Source: Priapulus caudatus (lineage: Eukaryota > Priapulida > Priapulimorpha > Priapulimorphida > Priapulidae). From it: a DNA stretch of 64,000 nt. A program made the position numbers and the translations under genes. The notes beneath the pieces were generated by a model. That model ran no database searches. It was not told the DNA's origin and saw only the letters and a program-made list of their open reading frames with translations. This document shows positions 35,451 through 46,041 of the stretch, one piece after another. The first letter of the stretch is position 1. Each line of letters begins with the position of its first letter. The stretch spans positions 3,162 to 67,161 of the forward strand of contig NW_014578312.1 of NCBI RefSeq assembly GCF_000485595.1, given 5' to 3'.

Positions 35451-35590
35451 GACAGCGCCTGCCAAGCACACTGTTCATAAAGCAACGTGTTTTCCCTAGA
35501 TTGTCGAGACCAGTAAACCTCCGGCGCCAACACCGGCTCCGTCGCGTTGACGGGACCGGCTTGTGATAGCGCGATGACCATGCACGTCGA
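35410..35590 (-). pseudogene. USP19: USP Cys-box exon, copy A (frame broken)
   Basis: On the minus strand FTGLDNLGKT is followed by CFMNSV after a small frame disturbance. This matches the catalytic Cys box of ubiquitin-specific proteases (GLxNLGNTCFMNS), in which the Cys attacks the ubiquitin isopeptide bond. The frame then breaks within 20 codons. It is a partial duplicate of the exon at 51430-51590. Confidence 0.7.
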
Positions 35591-37008
35591 GCTATCGGCG
35601 TAGAATCAATTGGAAGAAAGGTGGTTCTGTAGCGAAATGGCTGTAAACAATTGTAGTGAAGTATATGTTTATGTAAAGATCAGCTGTAAGAAGGAGAGAA
35701 GGCGTTCAATGCCAGCCAATAATATGCTAAGCAATGTAGTTGAAGCGTGTTTATGTCAGCATGGCTATAGTATATGTTGGCGAGCGTGTTAAGGTGTTAT
35801 AGCAGATTGGCAACAAGGAGCCGAAAAGTGAGGACCGGCGGGGAGATGCAGCTACCTTGATGCATTACTGTCCCCGATTCCCGGTTGTCCCTGACTGTTC
35901 CCTTCGTGTAGGAGTAGCAGCCTTCTCCACCAGCTTTAGCCTGCGCGGGAATCACGTGTTACAAGGGACTGCGGTGGCGCCCTGCCGCCGCGCTACTGGC
36001 ACGGCCGCCGCCGGCCGGCCCTGCCGCTCAGCAAACGATGAAAATGCAAAAATGTAACATACTGACGTGATTAATATAAACGATAATAACGTTCAGAGAG
36101 AATAACATCGATCAGTATCAACATAAGTTCTAGTTACATAAGAAGCCCTTGCACATACTAAGAAATGATCTGTGGTCACAGAATAGTTTTCGTAAACGTA
36201 TTGGAAGTATTCGTGTTAAACACGTGAATACTCATCGTGATTTGTTATTGACCAATAGTATTAACCAACGGCCTCTGGGGGCCCGTGGCAATAGCTGCCT
36301 AGCGCAAGGTCCTTTGAGTGCGATTTCGTTACAATCTTGGGGGGTAAGGGCGGGCGAGGGCGGAGATAGTTGTTACAGGTTTTTTGCGGCGTGGCTCGTA
36401 CGTTTTAACGGATGGTGCCTCCGAGCGTTGGCCAGTGCTGCCTCTCCGCACCTTGCTAGTGTGACCTCCGCCACCATTCGTTGTCCGTGACTGTACTTGC
36501 ACTCAGCTACTTTCACTCGGCTCGCTGCGGGGAACGAAGCACGCGCGCCGGCGCGAGACAGCGTAAGAGTTTAAGCATGCAGGCGTTTAGGTCATGCAGG
36601 GTAACGGCTGCAATGGCTAAGGACAAGGAAGGTTTTCGTTAATTTTATTAAGAAATTTTTATTATAATTTCTACCATATAATCTGAATATATAATTATTA
36701 TTATAATATATAATTATAATATATTACATTAACTATTATTCACATACATATAATTTATGATAATCAGCAATAATAATTTAAATATAATTTGTATATGAAA
36801 TAATTTTTAAATTTCCATGGCTGGACTGCTCGTTTAGGCTCATACTCGGGTATTATGGCCACATGGAAAATTCCCAGATCACCAAGGCGTGAAGTAAGCG
36901 GCAGGTTACGTCAGATAAACTGCTAGAGCACATAACCGACTCTCTCTCGCGACTAACTAACGTGAGATGGTGAGCCGATTAAAGATGATTAACGGATGAT
37001 GAACTCAC

Positions 37009-37080
37009 CTTAGCATGACGGTCCAGGAGAAAAGAGTGTCTTTGTCTGTGTCTTCATGCATCGATAGAAACTTCTCATCC
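37009..37080 (-). CDS. USP19: USP19 CS2-domain exon, copy A
   Basis: Between a TTTCGTCAACAG acceptor and a GTGAG donor, the minus strand encodes DEKFLSMHEDTDKDTLFSWT followed by VMLR. This is the middle of the second CS (p23/HSP20-like) domain of USP19. The phase 2 acceptor would continue the exon ending at 48410, which codes for VIFATA. It is intact here, while copy B (52994-53069) has base errors. It lies 11 kb from, and inverted to, the rest of the gene. Confidence 0.75.
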
Positions 37081-37153
37081 CTGTTGACGAAAGCAAAACT
37101 TGGGAGTCAATTCCATTTCACACGCATCGCATGCATTTAACATTACAGCACGT

Positions 37154-37163
37154 NNNNNNNNNN
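37154..37163. other. Assembly gap (10 N)
   Basis: Ten N bases joining the displaced USP19 block to a fold-back element. This is a scaffold join rather than a measured gap. Confidence 1.
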
Positions 37164-37455
37164 GAGCCAACATGGGTCCAATAACGCTGTGCCGCTATCA
37201 TGCCCGGCAGCGGGCACAGGTCTTGTTTTCCTAAATGCCTGGCAGTAGTTCTTAACCCTAAAACTCTACCCTAACCCTAAACCTAACAAAAACCCTACTC
37301 TAGCCCCCCTAACCTACCCTAGGATCCCTAACCCTATCTAACTCTAACCTAACCTTGTTTACTTGAGATAACGGCTAAAAATTAAAAAACTGCCGGGCAT
37401 TTAGGAATCGTAAGACCGTGCCCGGCAGCTGTCATATCGCGGCTGCCGGCAGGCT
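37164..37455. mobile_element. Fold-back element with telomere-repeat core, copy 2 (partial)
   Basis: Contains AACATGGGTCC, GCCCGGCAGCGGGCAC, a CCCTAA-rich core (37255-37350) and the inverted inner arm with CTGCCGGGCATTTAGGAAT. The order is that of 8464-8755, with many small indels. The right end appears to be carried past the next element, at 38150 onward. Confidence 0.7.
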
Positions 37456-38155
37456 TAGCCAACTTAGATACAATAATGTAACAAACCCAAGGGATAGGGT
37501 TACAACGCGAGCCCTATACTTTTGTGCGGAGGAATGCCCAAGTGCAATTCATCGGGCAGGTTTGCTGGTGTATTTTCAGAAGACTAGAACTTCCAAACGC
37601 GGTTTACTCTCAAAACACGAACCTTTCTCTGCTATCTTGGAACTTATATGTATCGCAATACTCTGCTATTAAACGAATCATTAACTGTTACAAAAATTCG
37701 AAGTGGACGAGCCGGGAAATGTTTACTTGAGCCGCCATTCTGTTGACCTGTGACGTACGCATTTCCCAATCGCGCATAGCGATCGGCCAAACGCAGCGCC
37801 TCCGATGGTCGGCTGAACGGCTCTTCAACGAAGTACCGTCAACAGAGTCAACAGAAATATGGCGCTCAGTAAATTCGCCGCTTTCGTCACTTCGAATTTT
37901 ATGTAACAGGTTATATTAGTTTAATACAGCCAGTATTGCGATACATAGTAAGTTCCCAAGATAGCGGAGAAAGGCTTTCGCTGTTGAGAATAAACCCAGT
38001 TGGGCAAGTTCTAGTCTCTGAAATACACCAGCAAACCTGCCCGAGTGCATTCACATCGGACATTCCTCCCCGCACCAAAAGTATGGAGCGCTCGCGTTGT
38101 AAAACCTATTCCTCTTGAGTTTGGGCTTACCATTATTGTATCTAATAGCCACTTG
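37455..38155. mobile_element. Fold-back element with ~210-bp arms
   Basis: The left arm (37455-37680) includes TTAGATACAATAATG, GAATGCCCAAGTGCA-type and CCAAACGCGGTTTACTC-like blocks. The right arm (37925-38153) is its reverse complement, ending CATTATTGTATCTAA. It is inserted in the fold-back element of the previous entry. The interior is unique and non-coding. Confidence 0.75.
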
Positions 38156-38354
38156 TGCCAATAAAACCCAATGCATCATTTACATCCAATACAATTTCCT
38201 TACGACTAACACATTTGGCTTGTTGCTCCTGCGACGTACCGTCGGCCGAATTTTTTCTCTTCACTAACGGTAGTGATGCCAGCGCCATCTTCGCTGCGAA
38301 TAATAACTACCGTTGCTTGTTGTTACGTATTATATATACGATTTTATACGATAT

Positions 38355-38440
38355 ATACGATAACCCTAACCCTACCCTAACCCTAACCCAACCCTAACCC
38401 TAACCCTACCTAACCCTAACCTAAACCCTTTAACCCTACT
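38355..38440. repeat. Interstitial telomere-like (CCCTAA)n array
   Basis: About 12 CCCTAA units with occasional one-base changes. It may be an internal telomere-like tract of a fold-back element or a relic of a repair event. Confidence 0.85.
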
Positions 38441-38459
38441 CTATTAAATATAAAATTTT

Positions 38460-39530
38460 AATTTTTAAGTGTTGTAAAAATTAATTGTTGTTATTAAATG
38501 TTGTAAATAAATAATGTTTAATATTTGCGTAATTGAAAAAAAAATGTTAAACAGATAAGACTAGGAAATACATGAAAACAGGAAATAAATTAGAAAACGG
38601 ATGGATTCAGATCCCGCGGACCATTCCATTACTTGGCGGCAGCGCTTCTACCCGTGCGCTGCTGCGCACATATTGAATATTAAAATTTCGTGGATGTGCT
38701 ATGTATATCGCAAGCAAAAACAACGCTCAACCACATCAGGCGTCAGTACGTCAGACCGTGATTCTAAGAGAAAATATCGCGACGGTTACCGTCGCAGGAA
38801 GGCCAACAGCCAACACATTTATGTAACGTCCCATTGGTTTTTACGTTACCGTTTGTGTTTATATGCTTGTCGCGCTGAGTTTTTGTGAAAGCAACTCGAT
38901 ATACAGCTGACACAATTCTACTAGTGGAGTTTAAACGGGTAGTTTCTCTGTTGAATGTGCCATCGTTCATATTTTTTAGTTTTTACTGGCTCGTCCAAAC
39001 ACACAGTCAACAGAAAAGTCACGGCCATGGTTACCATCAAAAGTAATTTAGCTACGTACGGCTTCAATCGCCAGCATAATACTAACAACAACCGGTGAAA
39101 AACACAAGATAAGATTATTAGTTCACGAAAACTAACTTACTTTTGTATTTACAAGGTATGTCAACATAACTATACAATAACAAGCTCCGCGTACAACTCA
39201 AAAGCGCCATGCTGCAGTGTGGCCTGCAAAGGCGCGTTCCCGCGCCATCATATGTTGACGAGGTTCCCGCGATTTCGGCTGTGAATCTTCGTAGTGAATC
39301 TCGAATTGGTAAATATAATAATAACAGCTGTATTGGAAAGCGGTCTGGCGTGCAGCAAGCGTGGAGCAAGCTTGTCTTAACTGAACAAAACCAAATGTTG
39401 CGCAATTAGTTCTCAAAGATTTTCTCATAGTATGTATTTATTTAGTGAAAAGCGTGGACTAGCGGCGTATAAAGCGCTAATTAGGAAAAAAAGCCATGGC
39501 ACAAGCGACGAACATGAACATGGGTGCCGA
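38460..39530. other. Intergenic, no gene seen
   Basis: AT-rich up to 38600, then mixed composition. 39240-39345 carries the TCTCGAATTGGTAAATATAA dispersed repeat also found at 7.4 and 45.5 kb. No supported coding frame. Confidence 0.4.
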
Positions 39531-39539
39531 CCATAGATA

Positions 39540-41765
39540 GAACAAGAATTAGCAAACTTGCTAACAAAACAAATATTAGCACTGTAGGCCTATAGTATAA
39601 TAATATAGTGTCAGTCTGTAGAGTGAAGTGAGCTGCATGGAGTTGGTGTAATGCTATTTTGCTTGTGAATAATAATTACGTCAATACTAATAGTAGGTAA
39701 TTACTAATAGTATAGTAATAGAGTCTGACTAGGTACTACTAGGCCTACAGTCTAAACTAGTTACTAATTCTATAGTATAAGTATAAAAGTATGAGTATGA
39801 TTTTATAATATTAATGCTTAAATAGTTTCAGCTCTGATTATTAATTATCATTAAATGACAATATGCATTCGTTATACTTATTCACTGCATATATATATGT
39901 GCATTGGACTAGTGTCTGAATTTTCGTCAGTTCTCTCACTAGGTCATTATTCACCTGTCTAGGCGATTGGGTGCCAGCTCTGGCGTCCTAGCTCTTTTAT
40001 CTAATTACTAAGCCCTTTGCTGCTGCACAGAGCCGGAGAAAAGTCTGCCATGTTAGAAAATTGCGCCAGATAGGGCCCTCTTACGGCTTCATACTTAGAG
40101 GTATCTACGGCTTCCCATAGCTTAGCGGCCTCTTACATCTTCCATAGCTTAGGGTTCTCTACTAGCTTCCGAATCCATAACTTAGGGTCTCTCCATGTCT
40201 AAATCAGCTCTGTTAATAAGTACTAATTTTATGTGTGGATTGTGCTGTGGGCCCGCGCGATGCCCGTGCAAAACCTACCAAAGCTCTACGTCAACAAAGG
40301 CGTGATAATAGCTTCCAACTCCACTCCACTCCCCACTCCCACTCACCCATCCCTCACTTGTCTGGCATTGTTGCCCTGCCGGGAACTGCAGTTCCAGGCT
40401 ACGTCACGACGAGGGCACGAGCAGCCAGCAGCGGTGTCGGAGGGACGCAGGTTGGAGGCAGTCGCCACAGGCAATGTTTTCCTACGGCTGGCCAGGACGC
40501 CAACCCCTCGCAACTCGTCCCTACTGCAGCGACGCGGCAATACTGAGAGGTCGTCGCACGCCCAAGGAGTGTGTCGTCAGTTCGTGACGACGAGGATCAG
40601 TCTTGTCGTGTCGTTCACGCTTGAGGAGTCGCGTCGTCTTCACGCCAGTTAGCTCGCCCGTCGTATTCACGCCAGATTCGCGCTTCGCTCTTCACGCAAA
40701 GGAGTCGCCGTCCCATCGTAATTCCAGAGGAGTTCTCCTCTCGCCTCCTCGTCACGCCAGAGGAATCGGAGCGTGTATCACGCCAGGGAGTCGCAGCTCT
40801 AATCGTCCCTCCAGAGGAGTCTCCTCCTCCTCGTCGATGCCAGAGAGTCGCGGTAGATCGTCAATCGTCACGCGATTCGTCTACCACGTCTGACCACTGA
40901 TTCGTGGTTCAGATTGCGCATACGATATGATTTTTAATTGGCTTCGATTAATTGTTAAGTGACCAGTTTTTGGAATGCGTTCTGGTTTGTTGAAAGATCG
41001 GCTTTATGTATTGTTTTGCTTTTAATATCAAAATCTACTCCCTGCAGAATTGTGCGTCTAGGAAAATTGGTGGTTGTTTTGCATTTGAAAGCAATTTCAA
41101 TTAGACCAGTACATTTTTATGTTTAATACTGTTGAAAGTTTCATTGTTAATTCACACGTTAGTCGCAGGCAACCAAATTGGTATTTGTTGATTTTAAGAT
41201 TTCCCGGTTAATTTTGGTTTTTTAAAAACAGCATTCCACGTTTTGATCTTCATTCTGTTGCCATTGCACAAACGTTGGTCCCAGCCAAATGCCGCATACC
41301 TATGCAGTTGTTAGTTAGCGAATGATTGCTCCCAGTAATTGCCTTCTAATTATACGTTGCAATTGTTCCAAACACCGGCATTTGGTGAAAAAAACTCGGC
41401 TTTGCACTAATTTGTTGACGCAGTTAGAGCTGAGAAAGTTATTGACATATCATCATAAACTCTTGGTCTTAAATGGTTTCTTACGTAGCCTCTGTATTTA
41501 CAGTTAAAATATGGCTTTTTGTCAGACCTTTTGATCGCAATTATGATCGATTCTTGTTAATTGGCGATATATTTTAAATTACTCCATTAAAGAGTAAATC
41601 TGGAAATTTCAGTAGTTTACGGCCACTAAGTGAGATGTATGAATAAATTGCTCTTGGTTTTATAACAGCTATTACCTTTTATTAAGGGATTGCTAAGTAT
41701 CTCTTCAAAAAAGCGATATGCTTCATATGTTCATAACCTTTGCAATTAACTTTTGTATACGTTAA
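39540..41765 (+). repeat. Left arm of a ~6 kb palindrome
   Basis: Starts near AGCAAACTTGCTAACAAAAC and runs through a GC-rich middle (40230-40880) to TTGCAATTAACTTTTGTATA. The reverse complement of every block is found at 43062-45300 in matching order. The GC-rich part repeats CGTCACGCCAGAGGAGTCGC-like units about 20-40 bases apart. Frames at 40233-40893 are open because of this repeat and are not supported as genes. Confidence 0.8.
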
Positions 41766-41798
41766 GTAGGAGATTACCTGCAATGGTCTGTAGTGGTG

Positions 41799-41894
41799 TT
41801 GTGTGTGTGTGATGTGTGTGCGTGCGTCGCGTTCGCGTGCGTTCGGCGTGGTTCGTGCGTGCGTTGCGTGCGTCGTGCTGGTGTGCGTGTGTGT

Positions 41895-41944
<50 letters not shown>

Positions 41945-41980
41945 AGCGCGTGCGTATGTGTGTGTGTGTGTGTGTGTAGT
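41799..41980. repeat. (GT)n microsatellite
   Basis: TG dinucleotides with CG interruptions at both sides of a pure stretch of about 50 bases. It lies just inside the palindrome, upstream of the USP exons. Confidence 0.95.
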
Positions 41981-42465
41981 TGTAACTTTTACCATAACCT
42001 TAAGGGTCGCTCATTGACAATGCAGCCGCCACGTTCTTGCCCCCCCCGCTCTCACTTACTTGCTGCAAATGCTTCTGTTCGGTCCATGGGTTTGTACTTT
42101 TAAACATCGATGTTCTTTGGCGATGGAAGAAAGCTGTGGAAGTATGTTCATTCTGCATATACTGTAGAAAGAAGTACGTTGCTAAATATATAATAAATAT
42201 ATCGTATGTAAATATAATTGTATGTAAATATAATTATACATACATAATTATAGTATATATAACTGAAAATATACTGCCCCCGAAATTGTGACAATCTGCC
42301 TGATTAGCCGGCTCATGTACTGGCTTGGGAAGTGTCGTGTAGCTCTAGGAAGTGAGTTGGGAAGTAGGAGTGGGGCGTGGGGTATGTCTGTACACTGCAG
42401 TGTGGGCACGCGGGGCAAGGCAGGTAGCATCGCTGTCCTGTAATCTGTGTGTGTGCATGTTACAG

Positions 42466-42558
42466 CACCTGGTCTCACTGAAGGCGAACCAATTTACGGG
42501 ATTCGCTCAACACGACGCGCAGGAGTTTATGGCCTTTCTGCTCGACGGACTGCACGAG
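42466..42558 (+). CDS. USP19: USP catalytic-domain exon (QHDAQEF box), clean displaced copy
   Basis: A 93-base exon between a TGCATGTTACAG acceptor and a GTACGT donor, phase 0 on both sides. It encodes HLVSLKANQFTGFAQHDAQE and FMAFLLDGLHE. QHDAQEFMAFLLDGLHE is the conserved USP box just after the Cys box. The exon is error-free here, while the copy at 50109-50208 on the minus strand has 7 extra bases. It sits about 3.5 kb upstream of the gene's start codon and cannot belong to that transcript as ordered. Confidence 0.9.
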
Positions 42559-42912
42559 GTACGTTCTCTTGTCTTCTCTCGTCCACCAGGTGGAGCTGGT
42601 GACTGCACGGGGTACGCCCTCTCATCCTCAATCGTCACAAGATGGAGCTGGTGGGAAGCAAGAAAATATCGGAAGCGGAATGCAAAACTTTAGTTTGCCT
42701 TTTCGTCGGAAGTCATGTCTGTTTGTTTCCTTCTTGTGGATTCCCTTCTTGTGGGTTCCTTTTATTGTGGGTTCTTTTCTTATGGGTGTCTTTCTTATGG
42801 ATTCCTTTCTTGTGGGTTCCATTCTTGTGCGATCCCTTCTTGTGGGTTCCCTTCTTGTGGGTTTCTTTCTTCGGCAGGGATCTAACCCTCTCCCTCTCCT
42901 TCCCTCTGGCAG

Positions 42913-43062
42913 GACTTGAACCGTGTTAAGAAGAAGCCCTACGTGGTGAATCCCGAGGACCAGGCCGAGCGTTCGGATGCGGAAGCTGCGCACGACATGT
43001 GGAGTATCTACCGGCAGCGAAACAACTCCTTCATCGTAGACCTGTTCCAGGGACAGTACAAT
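42913..43062 (+). CDS. USP19: USP catalytic-domain exon (DLNR...FQGQY), clean displaced copy
   Basis: Starts after a CTCTGGCAG acceptor in phase 0 and encodes DLNRVKKKPYVVNPEDQAER, then DMWSIYRQRNNSFIVDLFQG and QY. This is the USP19-type segment leading to the zinc-binding finger of the catalytic domain. The expected continuation with the CPxC zinc ligands is missing. Instead the sequence passes into the right arm of the palindrome at about 43062, with no splice donor. The exon is therefore cut by the inverted-repeat junction. Confidence 0.85.
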
Positions 43063-45300
43063 AACGTACACAAGTTAATTGCAAAGGTTATGAACATTAT
43101 TGAAGCTATACCTTTTTGAAGGATACTTACAATCCTTATAAAAGGTATAGCTGTTATAAACCAAGCATTTATTCATCAGCTCACTTTAGTGGCCGTAACT
43201 ACAATTTCCCAGATTTACTCTTTAATGAGTATTTAAATATATCGCCATTAACAATGAATCGATCATAATTGCGATCAAAGGGTCTGACAAAAAGCCATAT
43301 TTAAACTGTATACAGAGGCACGTAAAAACCATTTAACCAAGAGTATGATTGATATGTCAATACTTTCTCACCTAACTGCGTCACAAATTAGTGCAACCAG
43401 TTTTCACAAATGCGTGTTTGGAACAATTGCAACAGTATAATGAAGCATTTACTGGAGCAATCAATTCCTAACTAACAACGCCATAGGTATCGGCATTTGG
43501 CTGGACAACTCTTGTGCAATGCCAACAATGAAGATAAAAACTTGATGCTGTTTTTAAAAAACAATTAACGGGATCTTAAATAACAAATGACAATTTTGCC
43601 TGCTGACTAACGTGTGAATAACAATGAAACGTTTAACGTATTAAACTAAAATGTACTGGTCTTAATTTGAAATTGCTTTCAAATGCAAACAACCACAATT
43701 TTCTAGACCACAATTCTGCAGAGTAGTTGGATGTATTAAGCAACAATACATAAAGCGATCTTCCAAAACCAGAACGCATCTCAAAACTGTCACTAACAAT
43801 TCATCGAAGCCAATTATAAAATCATATCGTATGCGCAATCTGACCACGAATCGTGGTAGACGTGGTAGACGAATCGTGACGATTGACGACTACGCGACTC
43901 CTCTGGCATGACGAGGAGGAGGAGACTCCTCTGGAGGGACGATTAGGACGCGACTCCCCTGGCGTGAATACTACGCTCCGATTTCTCTGGCGTGACGAGG
44001 AGGAGGAGGAGACTCCTCTGGAGTTACGATGGTGACGCGACTCCCTTGGCGTGAAGACGACGCGAATCTGGCGTGAATACGACGCGACTCTGGCGTGAAG
44101 ACGACGCGACTCCTCAAGCGTGACGACGACGACAAGACTCCTCGGCGTCACGACGACGACACGACTCCTTTGGCGTGACGACGACCTCTCAGTATTGGCC
44201 GGCTCGCTGCAGTAGGGACGAGTGCGAGGGGTTGCGTCTCTGGCCAGGCTGTAGGAAACTTGCCTGTGGCGACTGGCCTCCAACCTCGTCCTCCGACGAC
44301 CGCTGCTGGCTGCCGTGCCTCGTCGTGACGTAGCCTGGAACTGCAGTTCCCGCAGGGCAACAATGCCAGACAAGTGAGGATGGGGTGAGTGGGAGTGGGA
44401 GTGGGAGTGGGAGTTGGAAACTATTATCATCGTCCTTGTTGACGTTAGAGCTTTGGTAGGTTTGCACGGGCATGCGCGCCCACACACATCCACACATAAA
44501 ATTAGTACTTATGAACAGAGCTTGATTTAGACATGGAGAGACCCTAAGTTATGGGATTCGGGAAGCTGTAGAGACCCTAAGCTATGGGAAGCTGTAGAGG
44601 CCCTAAGCTATGGGAAGCTGTAGAGGCCCTAAGCTATGGGAAGCTGTAGAGACCCTAAGCTATGGGAAGCTGTAGAGGCCCTAAGCTATGGGAAGCCGTA
44701 GATACCCTAAGTATGGGAAGCCGTAGAGGCCCTATCTGGCAATTTCTAACATGGCAGAGCTTTTCTCCGCTCTGTCAGCAGCAAAGGGCTATAGTAATTA
44801 GTATAAAAGAGCTAGGACCCAGAGCTTGGCCACCAATCCCAGACAGGTTGATAATGATAGTGAGAGAACTGACGAAATTCAGACACTAGTCCAATGCACA
44901 TATATATATGCAGTGAAATAGAGTATAACTCGAATGGCATATTGTCATTTAATGATAATTATATAGACGAACTATTTAACATTAATATTATAATAATCAT
45001 ACTCATACTTTTATACTTATACTATAGTATTAGTAACTAGTTTAGACTGTAGGCCTAGTAGTACTAGTACTAGTATTACTATTACTATTAGTATTACCTA
45101 CTATTAGTATTAGTATTATTATTCACAGCATAAGCATTACACCAACTCCATGCACTCACTTCACTCTACAGACTACACTATATTATTATACTTTATAGGC
45201 CTACAGTGCTAATTTGTTTTGTTAGCAAGTTTGCTAATTCTTGTTCTATCTATGGTCGCACCATGTTCATGTTCGTCCTTGGTGCCATGGCTTTTTTCCT
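43062..45300 (-). repeat. Right arm of the ~6 kb palindrome
   Basis: The reverse complement of 39540-41765. The arms differ by many small changes and by copy number of internal repeats, so they are not a perfect mirror. Reading frames in 43822-44497 mirror those of the left arm. Confidence 0.8.
44545..44738. repeat. 27-bp minisatellite
   Basis: About seven units of GAAGCTGTAGAGACCCTAAG plus CTATGGG. The left arm has only a few decayed units (40080-40195), so the array expanded or contracted after the arms formed. Confidence 0.9.
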
Positions 45301-45454
45301 AAATTACGCTTTTAATACGCCCTAAGTCACGCTTTTTTCCTAAATTAAATTAACTAAACTATGAGAAATCTTTGAGAACTATTGCGAAATCTTTGCGTTT
45401 TGTTCAGTATAATACACGCTTGCTCCACGCTTGCTGCACGCCAGACCGCTTTCC

Positions 45455-45625
45455 AATACAGCTGTTCTATTTTATTTACCATTCGAGATTTCACACGAGA
45501 TTTCACGCGAAATCGGCGGGAACCTCGTCAACTTTTGCCTTTCCAATACAGCTGTTCTATTTTATTTACCATTCGAGATTTCACACGAGATTTCACGCGA
45601 AATCGGCGGGAACCTCGTCAACTAA
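45455..45625. repeat. Two direct 85-bp copies of a dispersed repeat
   Basis: TTCCAATACAGCTGTTCTAT through GAACCTCGTCAACT occurs twice in a row, nearly identical. The family is also seen at 7.4 kb and 39.3 kb. Confidence 0.9.
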
Positions 45626-45959
45626 CCGCCTTTTGCCATGTTACCGCAAGAGGACACGTTAGTCGATATATGTGAGGAGCTATGATTGGGTAGTTCCAAG
45701 ACAATTTTGTAACCAACGTTTCTATTTGTCGAATTACCGGCACAACCTATAATGGGTGACAATGACAGAAGATTTACAAGATTATATGAAAGTTTCAGAA
45801 ATACCTAATAATGTCTTACAATACCTGCAAAATTTTATAGGCTATAACATCTTCGCATTATAATAATATCTTTCTTACGCGTTTTCATTAAAATCAGCCA
45901 AAATACTGCAGTTAAACGTCGACAAACTGGCCTGTTCCGAAGAGTGTAGGAAAAGAACC

Positions 45960-46041
45960 ATGGAGAAGGCCAGTTTAGAAACTGAATCGGAAAAATCCCC
46001 CAAACTTAGCAGAAATACAGATGATGAAAGCGAGAAAGAAG
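45960..46041 (+). CDS. USP19: USP19 exon 1, start codon
   Basis: The ATG sits in a good context (ACCATGG). The peptide MEKASLETESEKSPKLSRNT is acidic and unstructured, as expected before the first CS domain. The donor is GTAAAT, phase 1. The phase matches the next exon at 46695. Confidence 0.75.

Larger units (their letters stand above)
34620..37153 (-). repeat. Displaced, inverted copy of USP19 intron/exon sequence (copy A)
   Basis: The whole block aligns by eye with 50650-53125 in the same orientation, with single-base insertions and deletions every 10-30 bases. On the minus strand it carries the CS2 exon (37080-37009) and the USP Cys-box exon. Its right edge, ending at the 37154 N gap, reads on the minus strand as TGTTAAATGCATGCGATGCG. 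That is the sequence just before the N gap at 48571. The block therefore belongs in that gap, on the opposite strand. Confidence 0.8.

Noticed and set aside
40233-40893. Overlapping open frames in the GC-rich arm of the palindrome
   Set aside because: They come from CGTCACGCCAGAGGAGTCGC-like tandem repeats, are mirrored in 43822-44497, and show no domain or splice evidence.
41774-42103. Cys/Val-rich and His/Thr-rich frames
   Set aside because: Translations of the (GT)n microsatellite.
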